Below are positions 36,076 to 46,475 of a stretch of DNA of 64,000 nt, piece by piece. The position numbers were made by a program, and so were the translations under genes. Under the pieces are notes generated by a model, which did no database searches, was not told where the DNA came from, and saw nothing but the letters and a program-made list of their open reading frames with translations. This stretch comes from Thereva unica (lineage: Eukaryota; Arthropoda; Insecta; Diptera; Therevidae), in the NCBI GenBank assembly GCA_949987705.1, contig OX465282.1:13938501-14002500 (forward strand), given 5' to 3'. Each line of letters begins with the position of its first letter. Position 1 is the first letter of the stretch.

Positions 36076-37256
36076 TGATCAAAAAAATCCTACGACAAAG
36101 GAAATAGCGGGATTTTCTCCTAGATGCTACAGGCGGTACATGCAAAACATGTCTTATCAATTTGATTTTGGCGTCGACTCGAATGCAGAATGAGATTGCA
36201 TTTTCAGTGACATCAGCGAGAATTGCTTCAACGCTACTTGATGGTAGACGTACAAATACATTCAGCACGCAAGCTCCCATTGAATTTGAACCAGATAAAT
36301 ACATCTACATGTAACATCAGCAAAAATTTCCTTATTGCCACAGTCTTTAAAACATGCCAAATTATAATTTGGGACGAATGGCACCATGGCCGACTCGCTC
36401 GAAGCGCTTGATAAGGCTGTTATACCTCGACTCGATAACTTTGGCTGTTATACCTCGATCAAGTATGGATAAAATTCAAGCGGACCTGCATTGTAATTTC
36501 CTTTTCGAATTCGTTTACAGGCAAAAACATTCTCTAATAGCATCTGACCACGACAAGAGTGACAGTGAAACCGCTGAATTGCGATTGGGGATATAAATGA
36601 GCGAGTGATTTGGTTTTTAAACAAACGGAGTTACACTTTTCTTTTTGAATGTACTTTAGAGGTGGGATTTGAGACTCTCACTGCCCATCGATTTTGAGAT
36701 TCCCAATTGTTTTGGCGGACGGCATACTATTGGCTTATGGGTGCAGCGAGGCGCACCGGGTTCCAGCTAGTGTTAAATAAATGTATGGGCTTAATTAGTT
36801 CGACGATATTTTCTTTTTCTCAATTACTTAACAATACATAAAATTTAATAAGATATGTGACAATTTTACGTACTGCAAAAAAAGAAAAGAGAAAGACATA
36901 CCAAAGCAAATGCGATCATAAAAACATATTAAATATTATTTTTTTGTGTGTTTCTTATTGTATTGGTTGGTCCAAAATAAAAGGCAGTGTCTATACTTTT
37001 TTTAACTCTCTGATTCAATTTACAAATCCCATTGTAGAAAAGAGCTTCTAGATTTTTCCCTTTAGTATTTTGATATCTACTGGAGTAATCTTGGAGTCAT
37101 CTAAAACAAAAAAAAAAAACAAAAAATAGTAACGATATTAAAACAATTAAAGAATAAAGTAAATAAAACTATTTGTTTTACCGAGGCATCCCGTAATTTC
37201 ATAGTTGTCTATACTATGGTAGTAATCGGTGTGGTTCAATCTCTTTTTCCGAATTA
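36076..37256. other. No identifiable gene
   Basis: AT-rich DNA between the hAT element and the last exon of the minus-strand carrier. Short frames at 36068-36600 have no recognisable content. The part near 37256 is expected to hold the carrier's 3'UTR. Confidence 0.4.
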
Positions 37257-40200
37257 TCATCTCATAGCAATTCTTTTTGCAATTCCACAGATATTCCAGT
37301 AGAAGCACTGGGCAAAACCTGGCTTTACTAGTGAGTATGCATTTGTCCAGTTTATTCCATGTAAGCTTAACTTTCGCATTTGATTGGTAAAGGGACAACC
37401 TTCATAACCTGAAAGGAATATTTCGGTTTGTTATGAGTACTGTCACTGTGGGAATTTATTATTAAATTTATATTCAAAGACTATAGTATAGACCGTCAGC
37501 TAGTGACAGATTTAGGGGCCCCATTTTCTCATGCTAGCGGCGAAGAGGGCTGAAACGTAGATCGATGAAAACGTTAAATTAAGGTGCCGCTCCTGGGGAT
37601 AACGTAACGTAACGTGTGACTACAAGGCAAATCAAAATCCAATACTCCAAAGTATGAAGCCACAAATGTTGCTCGTTCCGTAATAGTTTTTTATTTATTT
37701 ATTTTTTATTTATGTAATTAATTTATTATCCATTTATTGGGGAAGTACACAATAACTACATCTTTTTAAAGTATAGAACAAACGGAGAGAGAAAAATTAA
37801 AGGCAAAAATTGAAATCTTAATAAATAACTTAAACTAGCCTTAAATAAATAATGTACAAAAGCTAGTGAAAATAAAGAGAAAAGAAAATTATAGGGGATA
37901 GACAGGACCGGCGCTTGGGTTTTTTGCGCCCGGTGCACTATGCTATATTGCGCCCCAGAAGCTATTCATTTTTGAACGCAGTGAAGGACAATGCAAAAAG
38001 TCACAAAAACTCGCTGCCTGGGAGAGATAGCTTTCATAGTTCCCGAAAAATTGGATTAGGAATGCATTCGTATAACATAAAAAAGATTACGTAGAAAGTA
38101 AGTTTCAACAATGTGATGGGTCAACATCCAATCAACAAAAGTCTACTGAAAACGTCGTTTCCGGAGAAAAGAGTAGGCGAGGACGACGCGACGCGACGGG
38201 CAGGCAGATTTTTTGAACCTCTGAATTTTTTTACGGAATTTTTGAATCAATTTTTGGCAGCTGTGTGGTTGTGTTTGTTCTTTGTCTACCTTTTACTAGG
38301 AAAAGTAATGGCGGAAGGGAGAATTAATATTAAACCCGTATAGTTTGTTTGAAAAGTTGGCTTTAATGAAAACCTATCCGATTCTTCATCGAATTTCAAA
38401 AGGGAATTAACGCTAATTTTTGTTGGTTGGTCTGTGTGAAACTGGCCATATTTATTTGTAATATCTTGGCGGCACCGGCCCGAACTGCCCAAGTTCGAAC
38501 ACATTGGTGTAGGTACTGAACTTTAATTTTTGCCGGAGTTCCCATACATTTTCGCATATTGAACTCAGGAAAAATAAAGCCTGAATTCGCCCAACAGAAC
38601 ATGAGATTGAACGTAAAAGCTCCCTCAAAAGAGAGTAATCACCTGGAATAATGGAATATCACTCCAGTGAGCTTTTGTATTTCTAACTTCTGGTGAAATA
38701 GCAACAACAATTTTAAGCATAAACTGAACATGCCACCCAATTGATTGAATCGCTGATTGAATTGAACTTTATTGAACTGAGACCGGCGAAGCCGGAGTAT
38801 AAAGGAACAAACAAAAAAGTGCAATTAAAGCGAAGTTCTCGCCACAAGGAGTTTTTTTCTCTTCATTTTGTTCATTTACAAAACAGCGACAGCAACAGCG
38901 CCCTCAAGTTTATATCAGAGCCGTTTTAGACGGTGCGCTCCAGCGCATGTGCCTCACGAACGTTTGGTTATGAAGGGGGAAGTGCAGATGATGAGAGGTA
39001 CCACCCCACTTCTCCCTTTATCCACAAAGTTCGTGAGGCACATGCGCTGAAGCGCACCGTCTAAACCGGCTCTCAATCACGGTATTCAGCAATACACAAT
39101 AGGGAACATCGGAACAATTTTCCTTTGTGTGAGTGAATATGGTGCTTTGAATATAATTTTCATAAAAGAGAGATTTTTCTCTCACATGGGAGATTTTTTC
39201 CCAAATTTCTCAAATCTCCAAGCTAACATCTCTGGAAACTTCCTGCACAAGGAGTAGTGGAATTTTCCTGTTTTAACTTGCATGAGAAATTACAGTGATA
39301 GAAATCGAGTAAATTGGTGTAATTTCTTGCAGCCATGAGAATTCTTTTCAATTTTTTTTTAAAGTTATAAATTTTAAAATCTTAATTTCTGAAATTGCAC
39401 CCCGACGTATTGCGCCCGGTGCAAGTGCACCATTCGCACCTATGAAAGCGCCGCCCCTGGGGATAGAGAAGTGGGGTAGAATAGGGGGGCGGGAGAAAGA
39501 AAGGAAAGAAAAAGAAATAAAGAAAAGGTGAGGAAGAGGACGAAAGGAAACTAGATGCTTGCTTTTTAAAAGCTGCTGCTGTGCCTATCCTTTGTATTGC
39601 GTTAGGAAGGCAATTCCAAAGTCTAATTTTATACACAAAGAAGGAGCGACTACCAATTAGGGACAAATGAGTAGGTATAAGAAATTTGATTGATCTCAGG
39701 GACCACGGTTGTAAGAGGGAGGGGAGGGAGGGTAAGAGGGAAAGAAAGGAAAAGAGCAGGAGATAGAAAAAGACAGAGAATACTAAAGAGAAGTAGAGTG
39801 AGATAGAAAGAGAGATGCTTGCTTTCTGAAATTCTGGGCTGTGCCTATTCTTTGAATATTGCTAGGAAGGTTGTTCCAAAGTCTAATCGAATGCACAAAG
39901 AAGGAACGGCTACCCATTAGGGAATAGTGTACAGGAATACGAAATTTAATCGAACGCATAGATTGCAGAGGAAGGAGGAATTCTGAGAGGTAAGAGGGAC
40001 ATTTCGTGTGGAGAACTTTATGCACTAGGACCAATGCAGCGACATCAACAAAACAGAAGAGGTCGCAGCCAAGTGGGGAGTTTCGTACACCAGACACATG
40101 ATCTGATCTGCGCAAGTGAAAAATGAACCTTAAACAATCATTAAATGCGACTGATAGACGTTGACGACAAGATGCATCAAGGGATATATATACTAGGGAG

Positions 40201-43200
40201 CCATAGAGGAAGTGTGGAACAATAAGAGCTTTAACAAGCTTGAGCCGAATAGACGATGATAAAAGGCTACTATAAAGCCTAAGTCTCCGAAACGTGCCAT
40301 AGATTTTGGAAAGCGTGATTGAGATATGGTTGCAGCAGGATAATTTAGAATTAATGGCAATATGTACCAAGATTATTAACACAGTCAACAACGGGAAGAG
40401 AAACATTATTAAGTGATATGGTTGGAATATTGTCTAGAGAAAGAGAGCGAAGACTAAGAATGAGTACTTGGGATTTATTAGGATTAAGTTTAAGGAAATT
40501 GGAAGAGCTCCATTCATTTATCAAGCATAAGACATTATTGAGATCAGAAATACAGGATTCAATCCGATTGGGAGGACATGAAGTATATAACTGTAGATCA
40601 TCAGCATATAAATGAAAGGAGCATGCATGGATAATAGCAGGGAGATCATTAACATACAACGAAAAAAGGAGAGGGCCAAGGATAGAACCTTGTGGAACAC
40701 CCAAGGGTACAGGTAGGAAGAATGATACAATAGAATTATGCCGCACACATTGGTGTCTATTAGAAAGAAGGGAAGAAAAAAGACGAGTTGCAGAAAAGGA
40801 AAAGCTATAGAGCTGGCTAAGCTTGGAAATTAGAAGCGAGTGAACCACAGAATCAAACGCCTTAGAAAAATCAAGAAGAACTAATATCGCAATGTCACCT
40901 CGGTCAAGCATAGAACGCAGATCAGTAGTTACCTTTAGTACAGCTGTGAAGTTTACGGAAGCCAGATTGGAATTTAGAGAGGAAATTATTAGGTTCAAGA
41001 TAACCAACAACTTGAATAAAGATGACTTTCTCCAAAGCTTTGGCTAGGAAAGGTAGAATACTTATAGGGCGAAAATCGGATATGTCAGAGGGAGAGGATT
41101 TTTTAGGTAATGGAATTACTATGGCTTTTTTCCATAGCAAGGGAACTTGGGAAATTGTAAGGCAGTAATTAAAAATGTGTGTTATAGTTTCCACAATTAG
41201 GGGGGAGAGAAGCTTGATAAAGCGAGGAGAAATTCCATCAACTCCAACGCTGTTGGAGGAGATGGACAGCAATATTTTAAGAACTTCGGATGAGTCCACA
41301 CATCGGAAGCTAAAGCCATCAGAACTAAGAGAATCAAAAGAGACAGAATTAGAAAAGGTGGAAGGGATAGGATCAGGAGGACGTTGGATGAAAGATGCAT
41401 TAAGACGATTTACATCAGTATTAAAGGGGATAGGCACCGAAGCATGAATACCCAAAGAACGAAGATTATGCCACAGTTGTTTAGATTTTAAAGCAGTATC
41501 AAGTTTGCGGGAGTAATACTCACGTTTAGCGGAGATAACCTTACTAGTGATGAGATTACGAAGCTTTTTATATTCGCTTAGGTAGCCAGGGATCTTAGTC
41601 CTGCGATAACGTCTGTACATGGACTCGCGCTGCATTATCAAGTCGCGGATTTCACGCGAAAACCAAGGACAAGGTGAAGACAGATTGCATCTTCTAGTGA
41701 CCAAGGGAACACACCGATCATAGAGAGATCGAATAAAAGAGGTCAGGAGATCGACTTTAGTGTCAACACAGGTAGTGTTATATATATATCGCCCCAAGGC
41801 ACAGAAGAGGCTAGTTCGGAGAGCCAATTGAAATTGATGTTCTTACAATCGCGATAAGAAAATGACGAATGCATGGAAGACTGGCGAAAGGTAAAACGAA
41901 TGGAGAGAAACAGAATATCATGATCGAGGAAGCTAGGGGGAGAAATTTGGTTGTATACTGAATCAATAGAGGTAGTAGATAGAACATCAAGTAGGGAAGG
42001 ATTACAGCAATTCAGAAAAGTAGGAAGACGATTAAGAATATGTAAGTCCAAAGATGCGAGAAAAAATCTAAGCGAGTTTGCACGTGAATTGTCCCTTAGC
42101 AAATTAACATTAAAGTCCCCAGCAACCATTATATTGTCATAATGAACAGAGTAGCGTGAAACAAAGTTGTGGAACTCAACAGCAACATCGGGATTAAATA
42201 TATTAGGGGGTAGTATACATTGACGACAACACATTTATCATATTTAGATTTTATCTCAACAGCAATGAACTCAAATTGAGAGCCACTCGATTTACCAACA
42301 ACTCTAGATAGAAGCATAGAGGATACATATATGGCAACCCCACCACCAGTACGACCAACACGATCATTGCGATGCAGCGAAAAGCCAGATAGGGAAACAA
42401 AAGAGGAAGGGACTTCAGGTTTAAGCCAAGTCTCACTTACTAGAGGTCGCGCCAAAAGAGTTGATGCCGAGAAAGTCGCGTTTTCCATGCGCAGTAGAAT
42501 CCCCGCATGCCGTTCCCGTCCCTTAGCCTAGTCGCAACAAATTTCGAAGGGGAAATTTGAAAATACATAAGCGCATTTCTTATCAACATGTGCGCAATTT
42601 TTATTTGTGTGCAGATTTAATTTACCCAGCTGCGCGCTCCGGCATCAACTCTTTTGGCGGGACCTCTAGCAGAACATGTATTTTAGTACGGTCGCACATA
42701 TACCTCAGCTCGTCCATTTTGTTTTTTAAGCTCCTCGCATTCATAGCGCATATATTCAGTACTGAAGTGGAGGAACAGAGAATATTGAGTAGCATTCCCA
42801 CATTGCACACCCGATTAGAAGAACGATTCATTAATAAATTTTATCATAACGCACAACCAAGAATAAAGAAGCAACCACAAGGAAAATATCTAGAAAGCAG
42901 AGGAAAATAGAAGGGAAAGAGATGTAAAAGAAAGCGGAAGAAAACAATAAAAAAAAGAAGATAGAGAGAAACAACACAGTGAGGAGGAAATCTATTAAAG
43001 CTTAATATTAAAAAATAATACTCAAAAATACTAGTAGCTATCATCATTATCAAGCATAGAATGTGGCGAGGAGCTGCTCCAAAAATTCTTCACTGTGATC
43101 CTGTGATCCAGGAGTTGACGCAGAGTTGGCTGCTTCATTCAGGTCGAGTGCCGAAGTAAATATTTGGGCCCGCTTATTTTTTTCTATTTGTACATAAACT

Positions 43201-44924
43201 AAGCCACGACAAGTAAAAACAGATGAGACAAGATTCCGCGCCGTCCGCAGTATATCACTGTTTTTCGACGTTAGGCTTTCATTAACGTAAACCAGGCTAT
43301 TAGTTGAATAGCCCAAATTTAGCTTATTCAGCATTAAAGTACCATGCTGGCGAGTTTTCTTCAGAAATTCCAGCTGCTCATTAGCAGAAGGAAATATTAA
43401 GCACCAGGTTGTAGTAGGAACATCAAGAACAGAAGGTGTTTAGGTCTGTTTGCAGAAGTTTGCAATCCTCTATACTCCTTATTTGGCATAAATAAGGATT
43501 TTACAGTGCCTTAGCAGGGTAACAATATCAATTGATAAAATAAAAAGGAGAGGGCCAAGATGACTACCTTGCGGGATACCAGAGGATATGCTTCGATGTT
43601 TTTAGATTTGACTCCGCAGAATAGAACCGAACTGTGTGTGAAGAGAACTCCAGTAAATTAGTATATAGGAAATATTAAAAAACATATAGTATTGAATAAT
43701 CGGTACTCTAGTTCAAAACCATCATAGATGTGAAAAACTACAGTAATTAACAATCGCAGACAAGTTAAGCTTGCTATTAAAGACACTGAGGCTTAGAAAG
43801 GGATTTGATGATTCAAAAGACTGCTTATTAGTCCTATACACGTGCGTTATAATCATTGAAACTTCTTGATTCAAAGATACTTGTTTTGAATTAAAAAAGT
43901 TTCCGTTTGAATATGGCCTATTCTTAACCTAATTGTTTGTTGGTGAATATCGATGATGTTTAGTTGACCAACAATATATTTTTTTTAAATAAAAAACAAC
44001 ACAAACATTTCAATTACCTTGACTAAACAATAAACGTTTTGTTACACAATCAACAGGTCCCATTGCACCAACAGTCACAATACCACTAAGCAACCTAGAA
44101 ACACCTGAAGTCAGTAATGCCGACTTCTGGAATATCTGAAAAACGAAGAAAACCATATATGAAAATATATCTCTTCTAATATTTCCTATATACAAGCCTC
44201 ATATTGCAAAATCATATCTGTAGAGCGAGACGCCAATTGTGATGATGATCCAATAAAGTTCTGTGGTGCATTGAATTCACCCCAAAGACCGGCAAAGCCT
44301 ATGGTAGTTATGACATCCGACAAGTAGCCCCATAGACTCTTACAATAATGTCGATAAATATCAGCATATTTCCCGAGAGATTGTTGTAAGCGAAATTGGG
44401 TTTGCGACATGTAACGTGGATTAACAACACCACCAATAAAAGTGCCCCGGAATGTTGGTAAGATTGTCTTATCGTAAAACGTTCGTACTTTGCTCCAATT
44501 ATTGACGTTGATGATTCGCTGTAAAACTGGTGTTTCAACCTTCCGCTGAGGTTGTATGCCATTAACAATCCCAAAGAAATATGGCAGTATTATGAAATTG
44601 TCGCTGTGTGGTTTGTACGGCAAGCAGCCAAACTTTGCTTTGTTTTTATTATATAATCCTGTGTAACGAAAACATTGCTGCCAATGACATATTTTTCCGT
44701 GTGGTGTTACTACAGGTTTAGAATTATTTAGAACTTTCTGCGCATGATTATTGTGGGTTTTAACTTGGGTTAATTCTTCCTGAAATTGATGTCGATGTTT
44801 TACAAACTGAAAAGATATTAATAAGTATTTATTTGAAATTAATAATGTGTTTTTTTACTTCGAATGGATTACAAACAAATCCAGCACGTATTCCAGCCAA
44901 ACTGCCAATTATATAGTTCTTCAT
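37257..44924 (-). CDS. Diverged SLC25A34/35-like mitochondrial carrier paralogue
   Basis: Four exons on the minus strand: 44924-44859, 44806-44198, 44135-44018 and 37408-37257. The sum is 945 nt, 314 aa plus stop, the usual carrier length. Exon sizes and phases (0, 0, 1) copy those of the carrier at 56792-62492; exon 1 is 66 nt in both. Carrier signatures: IIGSLAGIRAGFVCNPFEFVKHR (PFEFVKHR, residues 20-27), a degenerate second motif NPRYMSQTQ, GFAGLWG, then SGVSRLLSG...GPVDCVTKR. The family exchanges small metabolites across the inner mitochondrial membrane; the substrate of SLC25A34/35 is poorly defined. Oddities: exon 2 is 23 codons longer than in the paralogue and very diverged; intron 2 needs a GC donor (44197-44196); the last exon resembles the family only weakly and is placed by phase, acceptor and length. 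Intron 3 is 6.6 kb of transposons. It could be a fast-evolving gene or a young pseudogene. Confidence 0.6.
37903..39458. mobile_element. Non-autonomous hAT element, 1.56 kb, perfect 8-bp TSD
   Basis: Ends CAGGACCGGCGCTTGGG / complement of CAGGGGCGGCGCTTTCA, with GCGCCCGGTGCA repeated just inside both ends, and the exact duplicate GGGATAGA at 37895-37902 and 39459-39466. It is an enlarged relative of the MITE at 32889-33209. The interior (frames at 38113-38830) encodes nothing recognised. It contains a nested foldback (38917-39074) and lies inside intron 3 of the minus-strand carrier. Confidence 0.9.
38917..39074. mobile_element. Foldback MITE nested in hAT
   Basis: About 158 bp that is almost entirely palindromic: AGAGCCGTTTTAGACGGTGC... 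pairs with ...GCACCGTCTAAACCGGCTCT. The arms are about 65 nt with a few mismatches and a short centre near ATGATGAGAGGTACC. Non-coding. Confidence 0.85.
39475..39735 (-). mobile_element. Extra 3' end of the family 2 LINE
   Basis: Encodes SRSFFVYKIRLWNCLPNAIQR on the minus strand, which is the same C-terminus found at about 39840-39930 and 25400 (SRSFFVHSIRLWNNLPS). It is a second, diverged 3' end placed directly downstream of copy 2, from a tandem or nested insertion. Confidence 0.8.
39783..42840 (-). mobile_element. CR1/Jockey-like retrotransposon, family 2, copy 2: ORF2
   Basis: Minus-strand ORF2 in several frames. Endonuclease: [109 protein letters not shown] (active site near 40606). C-terminal tail: SRSFFVHSIRLWNNLPS. 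Frameshifts fall near 41790 (at a TA microsatellite), 40930 and 40365, and a MITE interrupts the endonuclease. It is in the same orientation as the carrier gene whose intron it occupies. Confidence 0.9.
42443..42666 (-). mobile_element. TA-target MITE, copy 2, inside the LINE endonuclease
   Basis: 224 bp with ends GAGGTCGCGCCAAAAGAGTT / complement of GAGGTCCCGCCAAAAGAGTT, flanked by TA. It interrupts the LINE frame exactly: removing it with one TA rejoins VLL and VSETWLK in frame. The interior matches 27734-27958. Confidence 0.9.
43050..43430 (-). mobile_element. ORF1 C-terminal fragment of family 2 LINE
   Basis: A 94-codon minus-strand frame with GYSTNSLVYVNESLTSKNSDI, ARNLVSS and IEKNKRAQIFTSALDLNEAA. 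This resembles the 'VYVNE-LT-KN--LL' domain in ORF1 proteins of CR1-like LINEs and related zinc-finger proteins. It lies upstream of ORF2 in the expected order. It ends naturally; the N-terminal part is not recognisable. Confidence 0.65.
43500..43640 (-). mobile_element. Small RT fragment
   Basis: Encodes RSISSGIPQGSHLGPLLFIL, the RT block upstream of the YADD motif, then decays. It belongs to another LINE copy just upstream of the family 2 ORF1 region. Confidence 0.75.
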
Positions 44925-45094
44925 CCCAAAACGTTTTGATTTAGTAATTACATGTACATGCGTCAATTTTCTTAGGCCTAAAATGATTTTTGAGATTGTG
45001 AAAATTGACAAGTAAGTATTGTGCATCTCAACGCCTGCTAGAATAATATTGTTTGTTAAGTTAATAAGCGTTTAGATATTTGTTTGGCATATAA

Positions 45095-45597
45095 TGCTGG
45101 GTACACACCGGCCCAACGAAGGCCAACAACAACATTCGACGTTGGCTACCTCACGTTCGTTCGCCTTCGGAGATACGTCCATAAGCATTTGTTGGTTTAG
45201 CAAACGTTCGTTGGGACGGGTATTCGGTTTAGTTGCATCGAAGAGGGCTACGGATGACGACAAAGAAATCATTATATCTAGTTTCGTATACCTTAATGAG
45301 ACTTAAACTTCTTAAACGTCACTAAAACTATATTTCCTATAAAATGCAACAAAAATCATAAACGTCAAATTCTTAAAATTTCGGCCTTCGATCCTGTCAA
45401 TCGTTGGTTAAACTTCGATGCCCGTCCACACCACATTCGCTCAAATGGCTTGTTTCCTTTGATGTTACCGCCACGCTACGGGTTGCAAGCGAACGCCAAC
45501 GAATCTTCGTTGGCTTTCGCTAAACCGTCCACACAGAACCAACGAACGTCAGCGAATCCCATTCGTTGGCCTTCGTTGGCCCGGTGTGTACGCGGCA
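45095..45597. mobile_element. Harbinger-type MITE with repeated CCAACGAA words, TSD TAA
   Basis: 503 bp bounded by TGCTGGGTACACACCGGCCC / complement of TGCCGCGTACACACCGGGCC, with TAA on both sides (45092-45094 and 45598-45600). CCAACGAA/TTCGTTGG words recur many times in both orientations in the outer 150 bp on each side and are scarce in the middle. Non-coding. It lies between the two carrier genes. Confidence 0.88.
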
Positions 45598-45764
45598 TAA
45601 CAGAGACCGACAGCAAACGGGGTCACCATATCCATAAGTTAAAGGACAAAGTGGAAGAATCTAGAAATTCGCGAGGATGCTGCTTAACATAGGGGTCGCA
45701 GGTCAAGCCGAAACTTATTTGGCACAAGAGTCATTAGTTCGGTCCTATTGCATGCATCGCCAGT

Positions 45765-46064
45765 ATGTGCACCGGCTTTGGGCCGAACAGGGATCCCCGA
45801 GTAAAAATAAAAAAGGGCATATGGCGGGCGAATCACGGCCACTCGGCTTTTTATGGGGGATATGAAGGCCGTAGAATTTTTACCCATTTTAATGCGAGCA
45901 CATGCGACCTCATTACGCGGGCATTCCATGGGCAAATTTTAGCCAAAAAAGAATTTGCTCCAAATGTATTGTTGAAATTGTTTGATAGGGATTTGGAACG
46001 CTTTCGTTATGTACATACAATGAATGGCCCTTTCGATTTATCCTACAAAATTATCGATGCATAA
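45765..46064 (+). CDS. Hypothetical 99-aa frame, unknown
   Basis: A plus-strand frame whose second half (ILAKKEFAPNVLLKLFDRDL, then ERFRYVHTMNGPFDLSYKII) reads like real protein, with balanced composition. I cannot match it to a family. Upstream sequence shows no start signals or splice sites I trust. It may be an unrecognised transposon piece. Confidence 0.25.
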   Translation: MCTGFGPNRDPRVKIKKGIWRANHGHSAFYGGYEGRRIFTHFNASTCDLITRAFHGQILAKKEFAPNVLLKLFDRDLERFRYVHTMNGPFDLSYKIIDA

Positions 46065-46475
46065 GAAGAACAAGCTCGCTAGTCGGTTGATTTTTGTTGG
46101 GGGACGAATGTCTAACTTACCCCTAAAATGATTTCTTTGTTGAGTAGTTAAATTGCGCCAATTTAACTTATAGTTTTTCCAGGTGTCGGCCTTGAATATA
46201 AAAAGAATGAGGAGATTACGATTGTCCGTTTGTGTATGCGTCTAATGAACCTAATTCCATTACAGTGTCTTCTTCTTTTCTTTTTTACGCTCCTTTAATC
46301 CCTCATGGGACATAGAATCCGCGGAATCCATTACAGTGTGGAGGATGTATATAAAAATTTTTTTAATCGCATTATATACAAACGTTTACTCGTCGGTGTG
46401 TATGTGTGCGGTGTACGGCCGTGCTGTCCTGCAACGAGCCTTCTTATTCCCTTCATATGGCTGAGGACTATATAT

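Noticed and set aside
44010..44924. Calling the minus-strand carrier a plain pseudogene
   Set aside because: The exons are open across 314 codons with phases preserved, so decay is not demonstrated; it was kept as a diverged gene with the GC donor noted.
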